In this document: one piece after another, positions 21,155 to 30,359 of the stretch | Numbering within the stretch: the stretch's first letter is position 1 | Layout of the letters: each line of letters opens with the position of its first letter | Assembly (NCBI GenBank): GCA_028710415.1 | Contig: JAQTUE010000020.1 | Location: 51,016 to 115,015 of the forward strand | DNA from: Paludibacter sp. | GTDB taxonomy: Bacteria > Bacteroidota > Bacteroidia > Bacteroidales > Paludibacteraceae | DNA length: 64,000 bases | Direction: 5' to 3' | Made by a program: the position numbers and the translations under genes | The notes under the pieces: generated by a model | Told to the model about the DNA's origin: nothing | Databases searched by the model: none | What the model saw: only the letters and a program-made list of their open reading frames with translations

Positions 21155-21224
21155 GTAGTAGGAACAATTAAATGTCCCATCTTGAATTCATAAGAATAGA
21201 ACATTATAACCTTTCCAGTACTTA
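21151..21224. repeat. MITE-like element, copy B (74 bp)
   Basis: A short form made only of the two terminal halves: TTAAGTAGTAGGAAC at the left, CCAGTACTTA at the right. It shares the four bases TTAA with the end of copy A, so the two elements abut. Confidence 0.65.
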
Positions 21225-21266
21225 TTTTATTCTCCAGACCCTGAAATGATTTTTTAGTATTTTATA

Positions 21267-24266
21267 TCAATTTCCAATTACCGATCCTAATTTTCCCTGT
21301 TTGGAGAAGTCGAGGTTAAATACTATGCGTATCCGGTTATTGATGGAACCGGTGATGGACTGTATATTATTCGTCACCAGGAATGGGAAATGGATTTCAA
21401 AAAGATTCCACAATCCGATCTTAATACCTGCTTCACCAAAGAAGGGTGAATTATTCTCTGAATTAAGTCCATGATCATTCAATAATACATTGACAAAAGG
21501 TTTAATGCCCAGTTTACCTAATTTCCCTGGTAGATTACTTGACAGGGACACTGACATCAACCACTTGCTATATCCCAGCTTATCATTTACCGGGGATACT
21601 AATCCTCCTTCTGAAACAGTCATTTGACGGGAAAAGAATGTTGTAGGATACACCCCGAAACGATCCGGGAAAGTGCCTTCATACAGATATTGGTCCCGTC
21701 CACTTCTGCCACCGGGAGCAAGGGAATACACTGAATTTGAAGAGTTCGTCTGCAACATGGTCCCTGCAAAGAATCGCATTTCAAGGCCATTCTCCCTGCC
21801 TACATAGCTTTGTTTGTAATTGAAATCCACTGCTGCTTTTTGATACGCTGATCCTGATTCTAAGGAAACCTGCAAGTTAAAAGGATTGATTAAACTTGCT
21901 TTTTGAAGGTTGTAACCAAGTTGAATATATGATCTCATCTTTGCGTCCTCAATATTTTCAATTTGATACAGGTCGGAAGCCAGGATATATTTTCCATAAG
22001 CTTTTTGATGGATCGGGTTTGTTGCTTTGTTTGCCCTGAAGTTAAGTTCAAGTCCTGCCATTATTTTATGATAATCCTTACTGCCCGGTGCCCCGAACTG
22101 GGTACCTTCAATCGTAATCTTTGCTAACCGGATCATCTGATCATAGGGAGTAATGTTGTAGGACATTTTGCAATAACCTGCCAATTTTGATGTATTAAAT
22201 GCATAAAAAGGCATGATGAAGTATTCAAATGGCTTGGGTATAATAAACCCATTGTGCAAAGCCAATCCAACCATAAACCCGTTTTCTCGGTTCCAGTTTA
22301 CAGCCGGAATATACATGAATGAATGTTTTTCAGGATTTTCAATGCTGAATAAGAGTTGGGGTTGAATCGGATCGGCTTTCGGGAATATACCTGTTGTATG
22401 GATATTGTTATTAAGCCGGTCGATTTCAGGCATGATATGTTCCGGATCAATTTTGATTTCTGTAAAATTGCCTGCCGGTATATTAATCCATTGTTCTCCA
22501 TTAAACCCATCTACCCATTTTTCGAAACAGACAGAATCATTTATCATTCCTGCTACTAATACAGGTGAAACCAATTCTCCAACATTTTTAATGAGCAATT
22601 TACGATTGTCATACTTTTCCATTTTATAATCCAACCGTTTAGTAGTACTTATCAGGTCAACAAAAAACCAGTTCAAGTCCTTAACCGTATGCGATTCAAA
22701 CACTTTCCTTAAATCCTCAGGTTGCGGATGCCTGTATTTCCATTGACGGTAATAATCATGGATGGCCAGACTGTAGACTGAATCACCCAGATATTCCCTC
22801 AGGTAATTAAAACTGATGGCAGCTTTATTGTAGGGCATTTCACTGTAATTCATCACTGTAAAATCCGTTGATCCCATATCCACCGGTTGTTCGTTATTGC
22901 TGCGTGCCGAACCCAGCCATTCATATTCCATCATCTGTCGGGCAGGTATGTCTTCAATATGAAAGAATTTAGCCTGCTTGAATTTTTTAAAATAAACCTC
23001 CCACAGTTTCTTTTCAGGATACCTGGCATTGAGATACAACGTTTCGTAGGAAGTTGTGATTCCTTCATCCATAAATGGGTAGCGCCGCTCATTGGATCCA
23101 AGGGCCCCATAAAACCAGTTGTGGGCTGCTTCGTGGGCTATCACTTTATCCAGTGAATACGCATCTTTGGTGACTCCAATCACAGTTATGCCCGGATATT
23201 CCATTCCCAGGCCTGCACTCAGGGCACTTTGAACCACCGTAAAACTGGAATAGGGATAATCACCAATTAAGTTCGAAAAACATAAGATCGATTGGTTGGT
23301 ATATTCCAGCGAGCGTTTCCAAAGCCTTGATTGGCGATTCGTAAACATCACCCAGGTGGTTACTTCCTTACCGGATTCAGGGAGGATAACTTTTCCTTTC
23401 ATTACATTGAATTCCTTGTCGGCAAACCAGGCAAAATCGTGCATGTTTATGCCAATATAATGCAAGGTCTTTATTTGGGTGGAGGATTTTTTATGTCTTA
23501 CTTTGCCAACCATTAAAACGCTTTTCCATGCAGTATCGGCACATAGTTTATCAAGCCTTTCAAGTTCCTGTTTAGTTTGAAGGTTACCGCTGGCACCTAC
23601 CGTGTAGTTCTCCGGCAGCGTAATACGTACATCGAAAGTACCGAATTCTGAGTAAAACTCACCCTGGTCCAGATAAGGCATCTGATGCCAGCCGGTATTG
23701 TCATAAACAGCCGGTTTCGGGTACCATTGTGAGATTTGGTAGGATTGATCAATATGTCCCATCCGGGAAGTTACCCCTTTAGGTAGTTTGACATGAAACG
23801 GGGTAGATATCTGGATTGATTTACCAGGGTAAAGGGGTTTATTCAACATAATCTTACAAATATCCGGTTGATTTGGAAGATACATCCATTTAACTTCTTG
23901 ATGGTCCACTTTAAAGTCCAGGGAATCGATATACCCTTTCAGTTCAGGATCGTCAAACAACCGCTCTTTCCCTTTGGTTGCTAATAATTGTTTGGCCAGA
24001 TCAGTTTGATTGCTCGAATAGGCATTCGGCCACAAGTGGAAATACAGGAATTGTAGGGTATCCGATGAATTGTTGGTATATTCCACTTTCTCAAAAGCAT
24101 TCAGTTCATGGCTTGTATCATTCAGGGTCACATCAAGTGTATAATCTACTTTTTGCTGGAAATAAGCCGGTGATGCAGCATTCATGGAAATCCCAAGAAA
24201 CAGCAAACTTGCCAGCAAGATAGACTTTAAGCGTTGGTTTTGCAAGTGAGAAGTAAATTCAATCAT
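21267..24266 (-). CDS. M1-family metallopeptidase with C-terminal barrel-like region
   Basis: A 999-residue exported protein. Residues 1-30 are a signal peptide. About 40-560 is an M1 aminopeptidase module: GMEYPG (354-359, a GAMEN-type variant), zinc motif HEAAH at 378-382 and the third ligand Glu401 exactly 19 residues on. From about 650 to 999 the sequence alternates polar and hydrophobic residues and ends in a FNLDFSKQ-type strand, suggesting an outer-membrane barrel or a large beta domain. Cleavage of N-terminal residues from peptides is expected from the family. The fusion to a barrel-like half is noted separately. Confidence 0.85.
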   Translation of the reverse strand: MIEFTSHLQNQRLKSILLASLLFLGISMNAASPAYFQQKVDYTLDVTLNDTSHELNAFEKVEYTNNSSDTLQFLYFHLWPNAYSSNQTDLAKQLLATKGKERLFDDPELKGYIDSLDFKVDHQEVKWMYLPNQPDICKIMLNKPLYPGKSIQISTPFHVKLPKGVTSRMGHIDQSYQISQWYPKPAVYDNTGWHQMPYLDQGEFYSEFGTFDVRITLPENYTVGASGNLQTKQELERLDKLCADTAWKSVLMVGKVRHKKSSTQIKTLHYIGINMHDFAWFADKEFNVMKGKVILPESGKEVTTWVMFTNRQSRLWKRSLEYTNQSILCFSNLIGDYPYSSFTVVQSALSAGLGMEYPGITVIGVTKDAYSLDKVIAHEAAHNWFYGALGSNERRYPFMDEGITTSYETLYLNARYPEKKLWEVYFKKFKQAKFFHIEDIPARQMMEYEWLGSARSNNEQPVDMGSTDFTVMNYSEMPYNKAAISFNYLREYLGDSVYSLAIHDYYRQWKYRHPQPEDLRKVFESHTVKDLNWFFVDLISTTKRLDYKMEKYDNRKLLIKNVGELVSPVLVAGMINDSVCFEKWVDGFNGEQWINIPAGNFTEIKIDPEHIMPEIDRLNNNIHTTGIFPKADPIQPQLLFSIENPEKHSFMYIPAVNWNRENGFMVGLALHNGFIIPKPFEYFIMPFYAFNTSKLAGYCKMSYNITPYDQMIRLAKITIEGTQFGAPGSKDYHKIMAGLELNFRANKATNPIHQKAYGKYILASDLYQIENIEDAKMRSYIQLGYNLQKASLINPFNLQVSLESGSAYQKAAVDFNYKQSYVGRENGLEMRFFAGTMLQTNSSNSVYSLAPGGRSGRDQYLYEGTFPDRFGVYPTTFFSRQMTVSEGGLVSPVNDKLGYSKWLMSVSLSSNLPGKLGKLGIKPFVNVLLNDHGLNSENNSPFFGEAGIKIGLWNLFEIHFPFLVTNNIQSITGSINNRIRIVFNLDFSKQGKLGSVIGN

Positions 24267-24310
24267 ACTTTCTGATAGTTTTAAATGATAACCCGGATGA
24301 TTTTAATCAA

Positions 24311-24342
24311 AAATAGAGTCCTGCGTATTACAGAACTCTATT
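24311..24342 (-). terminator. Terminator of the small coiled-coil gene
   Basis: Arms 24312-24323 and 24331-24342 pair with one mismatch. On the minus strand the stem is followed by TTTTTG. Confidence 0.7.
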
Positions 24343-24379
24343 ATAAGGAATAATACAATTGATTAATCCCGATGTTTTA

Positions 24380-24703
24380 TTAAAGTAAAATGATCAGTAC
24401 AATGATCAGGATAATAAGTGAACTTCCTCCAATATAAATATAAGGATCACTGCTTTTCATTGTTTCTTTGATTTCTTTCAGTTCACTCTTCAACTCGCTC
24501 TTTTCACTCAAAGTCATTTCTGATTTATCCATGTCACGAATTTCTTCAACACGTTTTGTCAGGGTGTTTACTTCGTCTGTAGTTAATTTACTGTTAGTTT
24601 CCGTAGCAGTTTCAGTTGCTTTTGCTGAACTTGTAGTTGCAAATGCCGGTGCAGTACCTAACGAAAATATCGCCAATAATGCAATAAAAATAGTCTTTTT
24701 CAT
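24380..24703 (-). CDS. Small exported coiled-coil protein with C-terminal membrane helix
   Basis: A 107-residue protein: signal peptide (1-22), a Thr/Ala-rich linker, a charged helical stretch with heptad-like spacing (LTTDEVNTLTKRVEEIRDMD), and a final hydrophobic helix (about 88-107). Similar short proteins occur widely in Bacteroidota and have no assigned function. The tail helix would place it in the inner membrane with the coiled coil outside the cytoplasm. It has its own terminator. Confidence 0.6.
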   Translation of the reverse strand: MKKTIFIALLAIFSLGTAPAFATTSSAKATETATETNSKLTTDEVNTLTKRVEEIRDMDKSEMTLSEKSELKSELKEIKETMKSSDPYIYIGGSSLIILIIVLIILL

Positions 24704-24894
24704 CTTTTATTTATTTTAAAAATTATTTGTTTAAATGTTCGATGTAAAAGTAGTGGGTAATCAACAGGCATTTGTTACACAATTTTATAAAAAAGTTACA
24801 TGATTCATACCCTCCAGCGTTATATAAGCGTTGGAAGGTACTATATTTCAGACAGTAGGATGGATTTAATTAGTCGGGTATTGCATTGGAAATA

Positions 24895-24928
24895 AACCAC
24901 AAAGCCTTATCCGGAATACTTTGTGGTT
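24895..24928 (-). terminator. Possible terminator of the thioferritin gene
   Basis: Perfect 10-base arms (24895-24904 and 24919-24928) around a 14-base loop are followed on the minus strand by TTATTT. The rest of the 380-base gap 24704-25083 shows nothing recognisable. Confidence 0.5.
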
Positions 24929-25083
24929 CATTTATTTGCAAAATTCAGATTAATTTTGGTATTGTAACCGAATACTAAAAATGACTTTTAAATCACGCAG
25001 TTTAGTTTCTGAATATATACAAATTAAGTATTTATTAGAATAAGTCTTTAACCGCCTTGTCGTTACAGGTAATTGGTAATTTC

Positions 25084-25596
25084 TTAGATCCTGATCTTCT
25101 TAATGTCTTCTTTCAGCCGTTCAATATCATTTATCCAATCTTCAATTTCCTGCTCATGCTCAATTTCTTCATTCAGGATAGTGGTTGCCATTTGATGGGT
25201 TGTATGATCCTTGCCATTGGTAAAATCAGCAATCTCTTTGTATCGCTGTATGGCGCATCGTTCGGCTGATAGATTCTGATTCAGGATTACTTCCACATAG
25301 GGGTCCGAGGGCACTTCATACTTGCAATGTGCCAGTTTCATCCAATCCTCCGGATTCAATACCGGGGTTCCATCCAGTTGTATGATTCGAGTTACCACCA
25401 ATACAGCATGGTTTAATTCCATAGTGGCATGAATCAATAGTTCCGGTTCTATTTCACTCCTCATGGGGCCTACCATGATCCGGGCACCAATCCAATACTG
25501 GTAATACGCAAGCCATTCTTCGCAAAGTGCTTCATTAAGCATCTGTTTTAATTTTTCGACATCTAAATCTAAAATGCCAACACCATGTTTTCCCAT
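25084..25596 (-). CDS. Dps-like ferritin (thioferritin, DPSL)
   Basis: A 170-residue four-helix ferritin-like protein. Metal ligands typical of bacterioferritin-type sites are visible: Glu26/27 in CEEWLAYYQYW, Glu60 and His63 (MELNH), Glu112 and Glu144xxHis147 (EIEHE). Cys91 (AHCKYE) and Cys114 (ERCAIQRY) are at the positions of the thioferritin cysteine pair known in Dps-like proteins of Bacteroides and archaea. Such proteins form 12-mers that oxidise iron with peroxide and so protect DNA and the cell during oxygen exposure. It stands alone. Confidence 0.85.
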   Translation of the reverse strand: MGKHGVGILDLDVEKLKQMLNEALCEEWLAYYQYWIGARIMVGPMRSEIEPELLIHATMELNHAVLVVTRIIQLDGTPVLNPEDWMKLAHCKYEVPSDPYVEVILNQNLSAERCAIQRYKEIADFTNGKDHTTHQMATTILNEEIEHEQEIEDWINDIERLKEDIKKIRI

Positions 25597-25769
25597 AATT
25601 GATTTTTTAAAAAGTTTAGATTCTATTTATCTTTAGTCGTTCCTGATAATTGCTGATAGTTGTCACTGTTGTCTTGCAACCTGTTATTATCATGATAATC
25701 AAAACCAAGAAAGTTATAAACCTATAGAAAAGCAATAATTCTCCTTTTAAACACAATCAAGCTGTTCAA

Positions 25770-26237
25770 TCAGCTAAGTACTTCCATTTCGTTAATTTTC
25801 CACCACTTCACATCTTCAATCCCATGAACCACCTGATAGGCTTCCACTTTTACCCGGAAAACAGCACAATCTGTACTTAACAGGAAGGTTGATAACTCCG
25901 GATGCTTCTGCAAATGTGCCAGTAGATCCTGTTTGGCATTCCCTATCAGGACTTCTTCAGCCTGACCAAAAGCTGTCAATACGGATACCTCCTTCTCACT
26001 TTTGCTTTTGATACTTCTGTTTTCAAAAAGAATAGCCACTTTCCCATTCTTTACAAGATTATTATATTTCCGGGTGTTTCGATAGGTTGCAAAGATCAGT
26101 ATCAGGTATTCATCAACCGGTGTAATGGCTATCAGGCTGGCATAGGGCTGTCCATCACCTTCGGTTGCCAGTACAGCAAACCTGTTTGCACGAATTACTT
26201 CCCGTACATATTCTTTTAATTGGATAGGATTTTTCAT
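25770..26237 (-). CDS. Pyridoxamine 5'-phosphate oxidase-like flavin split-barrel protein
   Basis: A 155-residue protein with the split-barrel pattern of the PNPOx-like superfamily: RFAVLATEGDGQPYASLIA, then FATYRNTRKYNNLVKNGKVAILFEN. Relatives bind FMN, F420 or haem and reduce varied substrates. The sequence is too short and general to name a substrate, and it is not the biosynthetic PdxH. It lies between the thioferritin and a Cys-rich DUF3795 protein on the same strand, with gaps of 100-170 bases. Confidence 0.7.
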   Translation of the reverse strand: MKNPIQLKEYVREVIRANRFAVLATEGDGQPYASLIAITPVDEYLILIFATYRNTRKYNNLVKNGKVAILFENRSIKSKSEKEVSVLTAFGQAEEVLIGNAKQDLLAHLQKHPELSTFLLSTDCAVFRVKVEAYQVVHGIEDVKWWKINEMEVLS

Positions 26238-26338
26238 TTATAAACTGATCAAATATTTTATTTTTTGGAAACTTAAGTTATTATCATTTATGTTTTTAAT
26301 GCTCACTTGCTCAATGTAAATTTAATGATCTTCGTCTG

Positions 26339-26764
26339 TCAATCATTTGTTTGTATTGTTTTGTTGCATTTCAAACAAGATCCGGTATGAGCACAGATCA
26401 TTCCACCACAGGTTTGGCACTTCCACCTGATTAGTTCCTGTTGAACAAATAAATCCAATCCGAAACTTTTTATGACATCCAGGTTATCTATCATGCTCAT
26501 TTTGTATTTTTGTCGGTATCGTTTATCCAGTTTTCTTAATCGAATACACGGATAATTCGGGCATTCATAACAAAACCCTGATTCTGTCTTCACCAGGATT
26601 TCACAGTTCCTTATCCGGCACGTTGAGCAGTTTGGGCGTTTTAAGCCATTATCTATCCGGCAACCTATGCAAATACTTGTCTTGCGTAGATATGCCACGC
26701 AAATTCCGCAATTCATGCCACAGGGGGCAATCAAGGTAGTTTTATATGGTTCATGCGTTCCCAA
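26339..26764 (-). CDS. Cys-rich DUF3795 protein
   Basis: A 141-residue protein with 16 Cys arranged as APCGMNCGICVAYLR, CIGCR, CSTCRIRNCE, GFCYECPNYPC and a later CQTCGGMIC...CLKC zinc-ribbon-like pair. This fits DUF3795 plus a small zinc ribbon. Metal binding is likely; function is unknown. No ATG is available near the start: a stop codon lies eight codons upstream, so TTG at 26762-26764 is the probable start, with a weak purine stretch before it. Confidence 0.7.
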   Translation of the reverse strand: MGTHEPYKTTLIAPCGMNCGICVAYLRKTSICIGCRIDNGLKRPNCSTCRIRNCEILVKTESGFCYECPNYPCIRLRKLDKRYRQKYKMSMIDNLDVIKSFGLDLFVQQELIRWKCQTCGGMICAHTGSCLKCNKTIQTND

Positions 26765-26887
26765 ATTCCCTGGAGTATTTCTCGATTATCAATTTTCAAT
26801 GAATAGAACACTCATACAAACGAATCGTAAGACAACGTTTTTCGGTTACTTGTATTAATTGAAGAATAGTAGAGTTATGAGTTCCAA

Positions 26888-27457
26888 TTAAAGTTTTGAT
26901 ATAAGCAATCCATAATGGAATGGCTCTAAATGGAACGGCCCTTTTTCAATTCTGAATTTCTGTTTGTCTATCAATTCTACCATCTGTTCCGGTTTGGGCC
27001 TGATACTTAAGTCCGGTCCCCGGGGTGTCTCTATATCGCTTCGCCAATGTATGATTCCAATCCGCCCATTCTGTTTTAAAATGCGGAAGGCTTCCTGTAA
27101 GAAATCATTCGGTGACTCGTGATGCAGTATATTAAACAGCATCACGTAATCCATTGAATTTGCTGCCAGCCCTGTTGTCCGGGTTAAAATATCCCTTTGT
27201 TCCAATACCACATTTTCAATAGAATCATTTGCAAGTTTCTGTTTTACAATATCCAGCATATCCTTTTCAATATCAAATCCATAGACTGTACCTGTTATAA
27301 TCCTGGCTGCAGGAAGAGTAAAAGTCCCATATCCGGTGCCAATCTCAACTAAATCATTCACCCGGGAGTCTATTTGAAGCTCGGATAATACAGTCTTAAT
27401 ATCAAAGTAACTATTCCACATGCTTTCATCAGGCATTCCGCTTTGTCTAACTTTCAT
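26888..27457 (-). CDS. Class I SAM-dependent methyltransferase
   Basis: A 189-residue Rossmann methyltransferase: motif I is LVEIGTGYGTFTLPAA (about residues 36-51), the acidic ligand follows in VYGFDIEKDML, and motif IV-V lies around MLFNILHHESP. The substrate is unknown. Its ATG overlaps the TGA of the small secreted-protein gene (27454-27457), so translation of the two is probably coupled. Confidence 0.8.
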   Translation of the reverse strand: MKVRQSGMPDESMWNSYFDIKTVLSELQIDSRVNDLVEIGTGYGTFTLPAARIITGTVYGFDIEKDMLDIVKQKLANDSIENVVLEQRDILTRTTGLAANSMDYVMLFNILHHESPNDFLQEAFRILKQNGRIGIIHWRSDIETPRGPDLSIRPKPEQMVELIDKQKFRIEKGPFHLEPFHYGLLISKL

Positions 27458-27648
27458 TGTTCTAATTGCTCACTTTCAATAAATTTTTCCCTGAATTCCC
27501 TATAATTGATGGTTGTATTTCCTGCTTCAAGTTGTTTTACGAACTTTGAATATTTATCATTAAACGTTGGAAGGATCACTTTAGTTGTGGTCTGACCAAA
27601 AACAGTTACCGAGCAAATGATTGCAATTAATGTGGCTATATTTTTCAT
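27454..27648 (-). CDS. Small exported protein coupled to the methyltransferase
   Basis: A 64-residue product with a clear signal peptide (MKNIATLIAIICSVTVFGQ) and a short charged mature part of about 45 residues. No family recognised. Its stop codon overlaps the start of the downstream methyltransferase, and it begins 13 bases after the stop of the CarboxypepD-domain gene. All three are likely one operon. Confidence 0.6.
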   Translation of the reverse strand: MKNIATLIAIICSVTVFGQTTTKVILPTFNDKYSKFVKQLEAGNTTINYREFREKFIESEQLEQ

Positions 27649-27661
27649 ATATCTCTATTTT

Positions 27662-28642
27662 TTATTTTTCAATCGTATATTCATACGGCAACCAGTCTGC
27701 TATCCTCTTATCGCCCATATCACCGGCCCATTGTATTCCCGAGGGATCAAAATATCCGGTTCTATCAAAGTATACATACTCTTTCAGGAAATAAAGCGAG
27801 GTCGGTTTGCCTTTATACCAGATATTGAACCGGGTAGGGTAGTGGAGAAATGATTGATTTGCTGAATTACTCACAACAAAATCCTTAACGCGAAGTCGTT
27901 CACTCACAGGAGTTAAAATTATAAATCCCTGTTCATTAAAATCGTTATTTAATAGTGACCTAAAAAAGTGCATTTTTGATCCCAGATAAGCTTGTTTCCT
28001 GTTTTCTAGTTGTACATTCTGCATCTCCACGGAAGTATTAATCTCTTTGAATTTAATATTCCCATAAAAGAAAACAGTCCTTTTCAACCAATAATACTCA
28101 AATTTATCCAGGTAATAAGTTATTGTATAGCCCAATGCCTTGTTCTCAACTACAATCGGTTTTAAGGCATATGCTTTCAATGTATCGATACTCGAGTTAT
28201 AGTCAAAGGTAATATCCTTTTCATTTACAATATTGCAACTCTTTGCATTGTGCGTTGCTCCCAGAAATTCAGCTTTAAAGGTATCCAGGTACATCTTTCT
28301 TCTCCTAACTAACGATTTTGTCTTCACCACCGTTTCCTTCAGTGCATACTCTTTAGGTTTCAGATAGATTGGCGGGAGTACTTCTTTCGATGCAACAGTG
28401 ATGGTTACTGAATAATATCCTATGGCGCTGATGGTTACCGGCATGGATGGGTAATTAGATCGATCAAGTTCAAAACGGCCATATTGATCGGAAGTGGTCC
28501 CCACAAAAGTACCGTCAAAATAAATTGAAGCAAATGGTATTTCGGTTGTAGTCTTTGCATCACAGACTTTCCCTTTGAGTAATTGGTTATAAGCGGCCAA
28601 ATTATGCAAACAAAACAGGATGATTAGAACATACTTTCTCAT
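27662..28642 (-). CDS. Exported protein with carboxypeptidase-like regulatory domain
   Basis: A 326-residue protein. After a signal peptide (to about residue 19), residues 22-95 form a CarboxypepD_reg-like Ig-fold domain (GKVCDAKTTTEIPFASIYFDGTFVGTTSDQYGRFEL), the domain found at the start of many TonB-dependent receptors. The remaining 230 residues do not look like a receptor barrel and resemble uncharacterised Bacteroidetes proteins of this type. An envelope role is inferred. It is the first gene of the likely three-gene operon ending with the methyltransferase. Confidence 0.75.
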   Translation of the reverse strand: MRKYVLIILFCLHNLAAYNQLLKGKVCDAKTTTEIPFASIYFDGTFVGTTSDQYGRFELDRSNYPSMPVTISAIGYYSVTITVASKEVLPPIYLKPKEYALKETVVKTKSLVRRRKMYLDTFKAEFLGATHNAKSCNIVNEKDITFDYNSSIDTLKAYALKPIVVENKALGYTITYYLDKFEYYWLKRTVFFYGNIKFKEINTSVEMQNVQLENRKQAYLGSKMHFFRSLLNNDFNEQGFIILTPVSERLRVKDFVVSNSANQSFLHYPTRFNIWYKGKPTSLYFLKEYVYFDRTGYFDPSGIQWAGDMGDKRIADWLPYEYTIEK

Positions 28643-28797
28643 AGTGGATAAAGTTAAGCCTTTTGGAAGGCCGGATCAGCAAGATAGTGAACTGTTCTCA
28701 AATATCCTTCCAGACTACCAATCATTATGTTGTATATTATTCAGTTGTAAAACTCTATCAATAAATGTATTATATATTCGTGCAAATTCAAATGAAC

Positions 28798-29232
28798 TTA
28801 TCGTAAAAAATAAATACTGTTTCCTTTTTTATCCATTATCAGATAGAAGTTCTCATGTTTTGCCAGTACACAATTGTCGTTTTTTATATCATCTAAACGA
28901 ATAAACCAGGAAGGATATTGGGGTTTCTTAATTTCTTTTATCCTTGCAATCAATAAGTTTGCCTCAACAGGGTCATAACTTTTAAAAATTGAATCATACA
29001 AAGGTCTGTTTTTAAAGTCAAATTTACCAAAGACTTGGTGGTTAGTGTTATCGTAAGTTTCTTGAATATTAGAAGCATCATTCCCAACTACTTCAGGAAT
29101 CCATCCATTCCTGATAAAATTATATTCTGAGAGTTCCTGATAGGAATGAAAATCTATATAGGGAGATTCGTAACATGAAGACAGACTTAGCCAAACAAGC
29201 AACAATGTTGCTATATTAATCGTTCTACCCAT
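28798..29232 (-). CDS. Hypothetical lipoprotein
   Basis: A 144-residue protein with a lipobox LSSC (acylated Cys at residue 20) after a short hydrophobic signal. The mature part is mixed polar sequence with no recognised domain; it ends in LIMDKKGNSIYFLR. It shares no visible similarity with neighbours. The 150-base gap to the next gene downstream has no strong terminator. Confidence 0.6.
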   Translation of the reverse strand: MGRTINIATLLLVWLSLSSCYESPYIDFHSYQELSEYNFIRNGWIPEVVGNDASNIQETYDNTNHQVFGKFDFKNRPLYDSIFKSYDPVEANLLIARIKEIKKPQYPSWFIRLDDIKNDNCVLAKHENFYLIMDKKGNSIYFLR

Positions 29233-29234
29233 TT

Positions 29235-29752
29235 TAAGTCGAATATTGGGGTTTAAAATAACATTATTAATAGTGTTGTAACTAATTATTCAGTTGTTAT
29301 TATTATTTATGTGCTGCTCCATTTTTGAGTGTGTAACTTTACAATCCTGGTAAGATTTATTTCTCAAACTGCAGCAACCATTTACGGGCTTCCTCAATGT
29401 CATCCCTAAAATACTTGATATGCCGGTTTTTATTGAAAGCCACGTTGTCGGCATGACCGTGTTGGTTTTCATTATTCCGGTATATTACAGCCGCATGGTC
29501 AGTGGATATGAATCCAAACCGATGTATCTGTTCAATGATCGAATGACTTCCAATCAGGGAGTACACTACGAATGCTTTCCGGATATCCCACAGTACATTC
29601 GGGATATTTTCCATTCTCATTAACCGTACAGTTTCATGAATGATTTCATTACGGGTTTTTTCATCCATTTCCCCGGAAATGATAACATGGATTTGCTTCT
29701 GGGAAAAATAGTTTTCAATAATCAGGTTGTATTCCATTTGTCTTTTCTCCAC
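29235..29752. repeat. Direct duplication, first copy
   Basis: The gene at 29357-29737 and about 120 bases after its stop (29240-29356) are closely repeated at 29857-30359. Both copies share GGGTTTAAAATAACATTATT and the following non-coding stretch almost base for base. Confidence 0.85.
29357..29737 (-). CDS. SpoIIAA/STAS-like small protein, paralogue 1
   Basis: 126 residues from the ATG at 29735-29737. A GTG at 29752 would add five residues, but the paralogue next door begins at the same Met, and GGAG precedes it. The sequence has the alternating strand-helix look of SpoIIAA/STAS-like proteins (IHVIISGEMDEKTRNEII; NVLWDIRKAFVVYS; DDIEEARKWLLQFEK). No catalytic residues are evident. It is a tandem duplicate of the gene at 29979-30359, including flanking DNA. 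Confidence 0.7.
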   Translation of the reverse strand: MEYNLIIENYFSQKQIHVIISGEMDEKTRNEIIHETVRLMRMENIPNVLWDIRKAFVVYSLIGSHSIIEQIHRFGFISTDHAAVIYRNNENQHGHADNVAFNKNRHIKYFRDDIEEARKWLLQFEK

Positions 29753-29856
29753 GTTTTTGAATAAAATTTATACTCTCAACACCTGGGTTTTAGTTCTTCA
29801 ATTACTGCTTATATTTCAGTTAAAGGTTAAAGCCTTAATTCGTTTGGAACTCATTT

Positions 29857-30359
29857 TAAATCGCAGGTTAGGGTTTAAAATAACATTATTAATAGAGTTG
29901 TAACTAATTATTCAGTTGTCATTACTATTTATGTACTGCTCCATTTTTGGGTGTGTAACTTTACAATCTTGGTAAGATTTATTTCTCAAACTGCAGTAAC
30001 CATTTACGGGCTTCCTCAATGTCATTCTTAAAATATTTAATGTTCAGTCCTTTATTGAAAGCTACATTGTCGGCATGGATGTGTTGGTTTTCATTATGCG
30101 TGTATACTATAGCTGCATGGTCGGTATGTTTGAATCCATAGTGATGAATTTGTTCTATAATGGTATGGCTTCCAATTAATGAGTATAGAACACTGGCTTC
30201 CCTGATATCACACAGTAAATTAGGGATATTCTCCTCTCTCATGAATTTTAGTCCTACTACGATGATCTCATTGCGACTTTTTTCATCTATTTCCCCGTAA
30301 AACACGGCATATACTTGCTTCTGGGAAAAATACTCTTCAATATAAAGCTTGTATTCCAT
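29857..30359. repeat. Direct duplication, second copy
   Basis: Second copy of the unit described for 29235-29752. The non-coding part is the better conserved, which points to a recent duplication. Confidence 0.85.
29979..30359 (-). CDS. SpoIIAA/STAS-like small protein, paralogue 2
   Basis: 126 residues, the same length as its tandem paralogue and with identical blocks (YSLIGSH, IIEQIH, DIEEARKWLLQFEK). Differences cluster in the first half. A GGAGG-like stretch lies just before the ATG. Being first in the transcript direction, it probably shares regulation with the copy behind it. Function unknown; STAS-like domains often act in protein-protein switching. Confidence 0.7.
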   Translation of the reverse strand: MEYKLYIEEYFSQKQVYAVFYGEIDEKSRNEIIVVGLKFMREENIPNLLCDIREASVLYSLIGSHTIIEQIHHYGFKHTDHAAIVYTHNENQHIHADNVAFNKGLNIKYFKNDIEEARKWLLQFEK

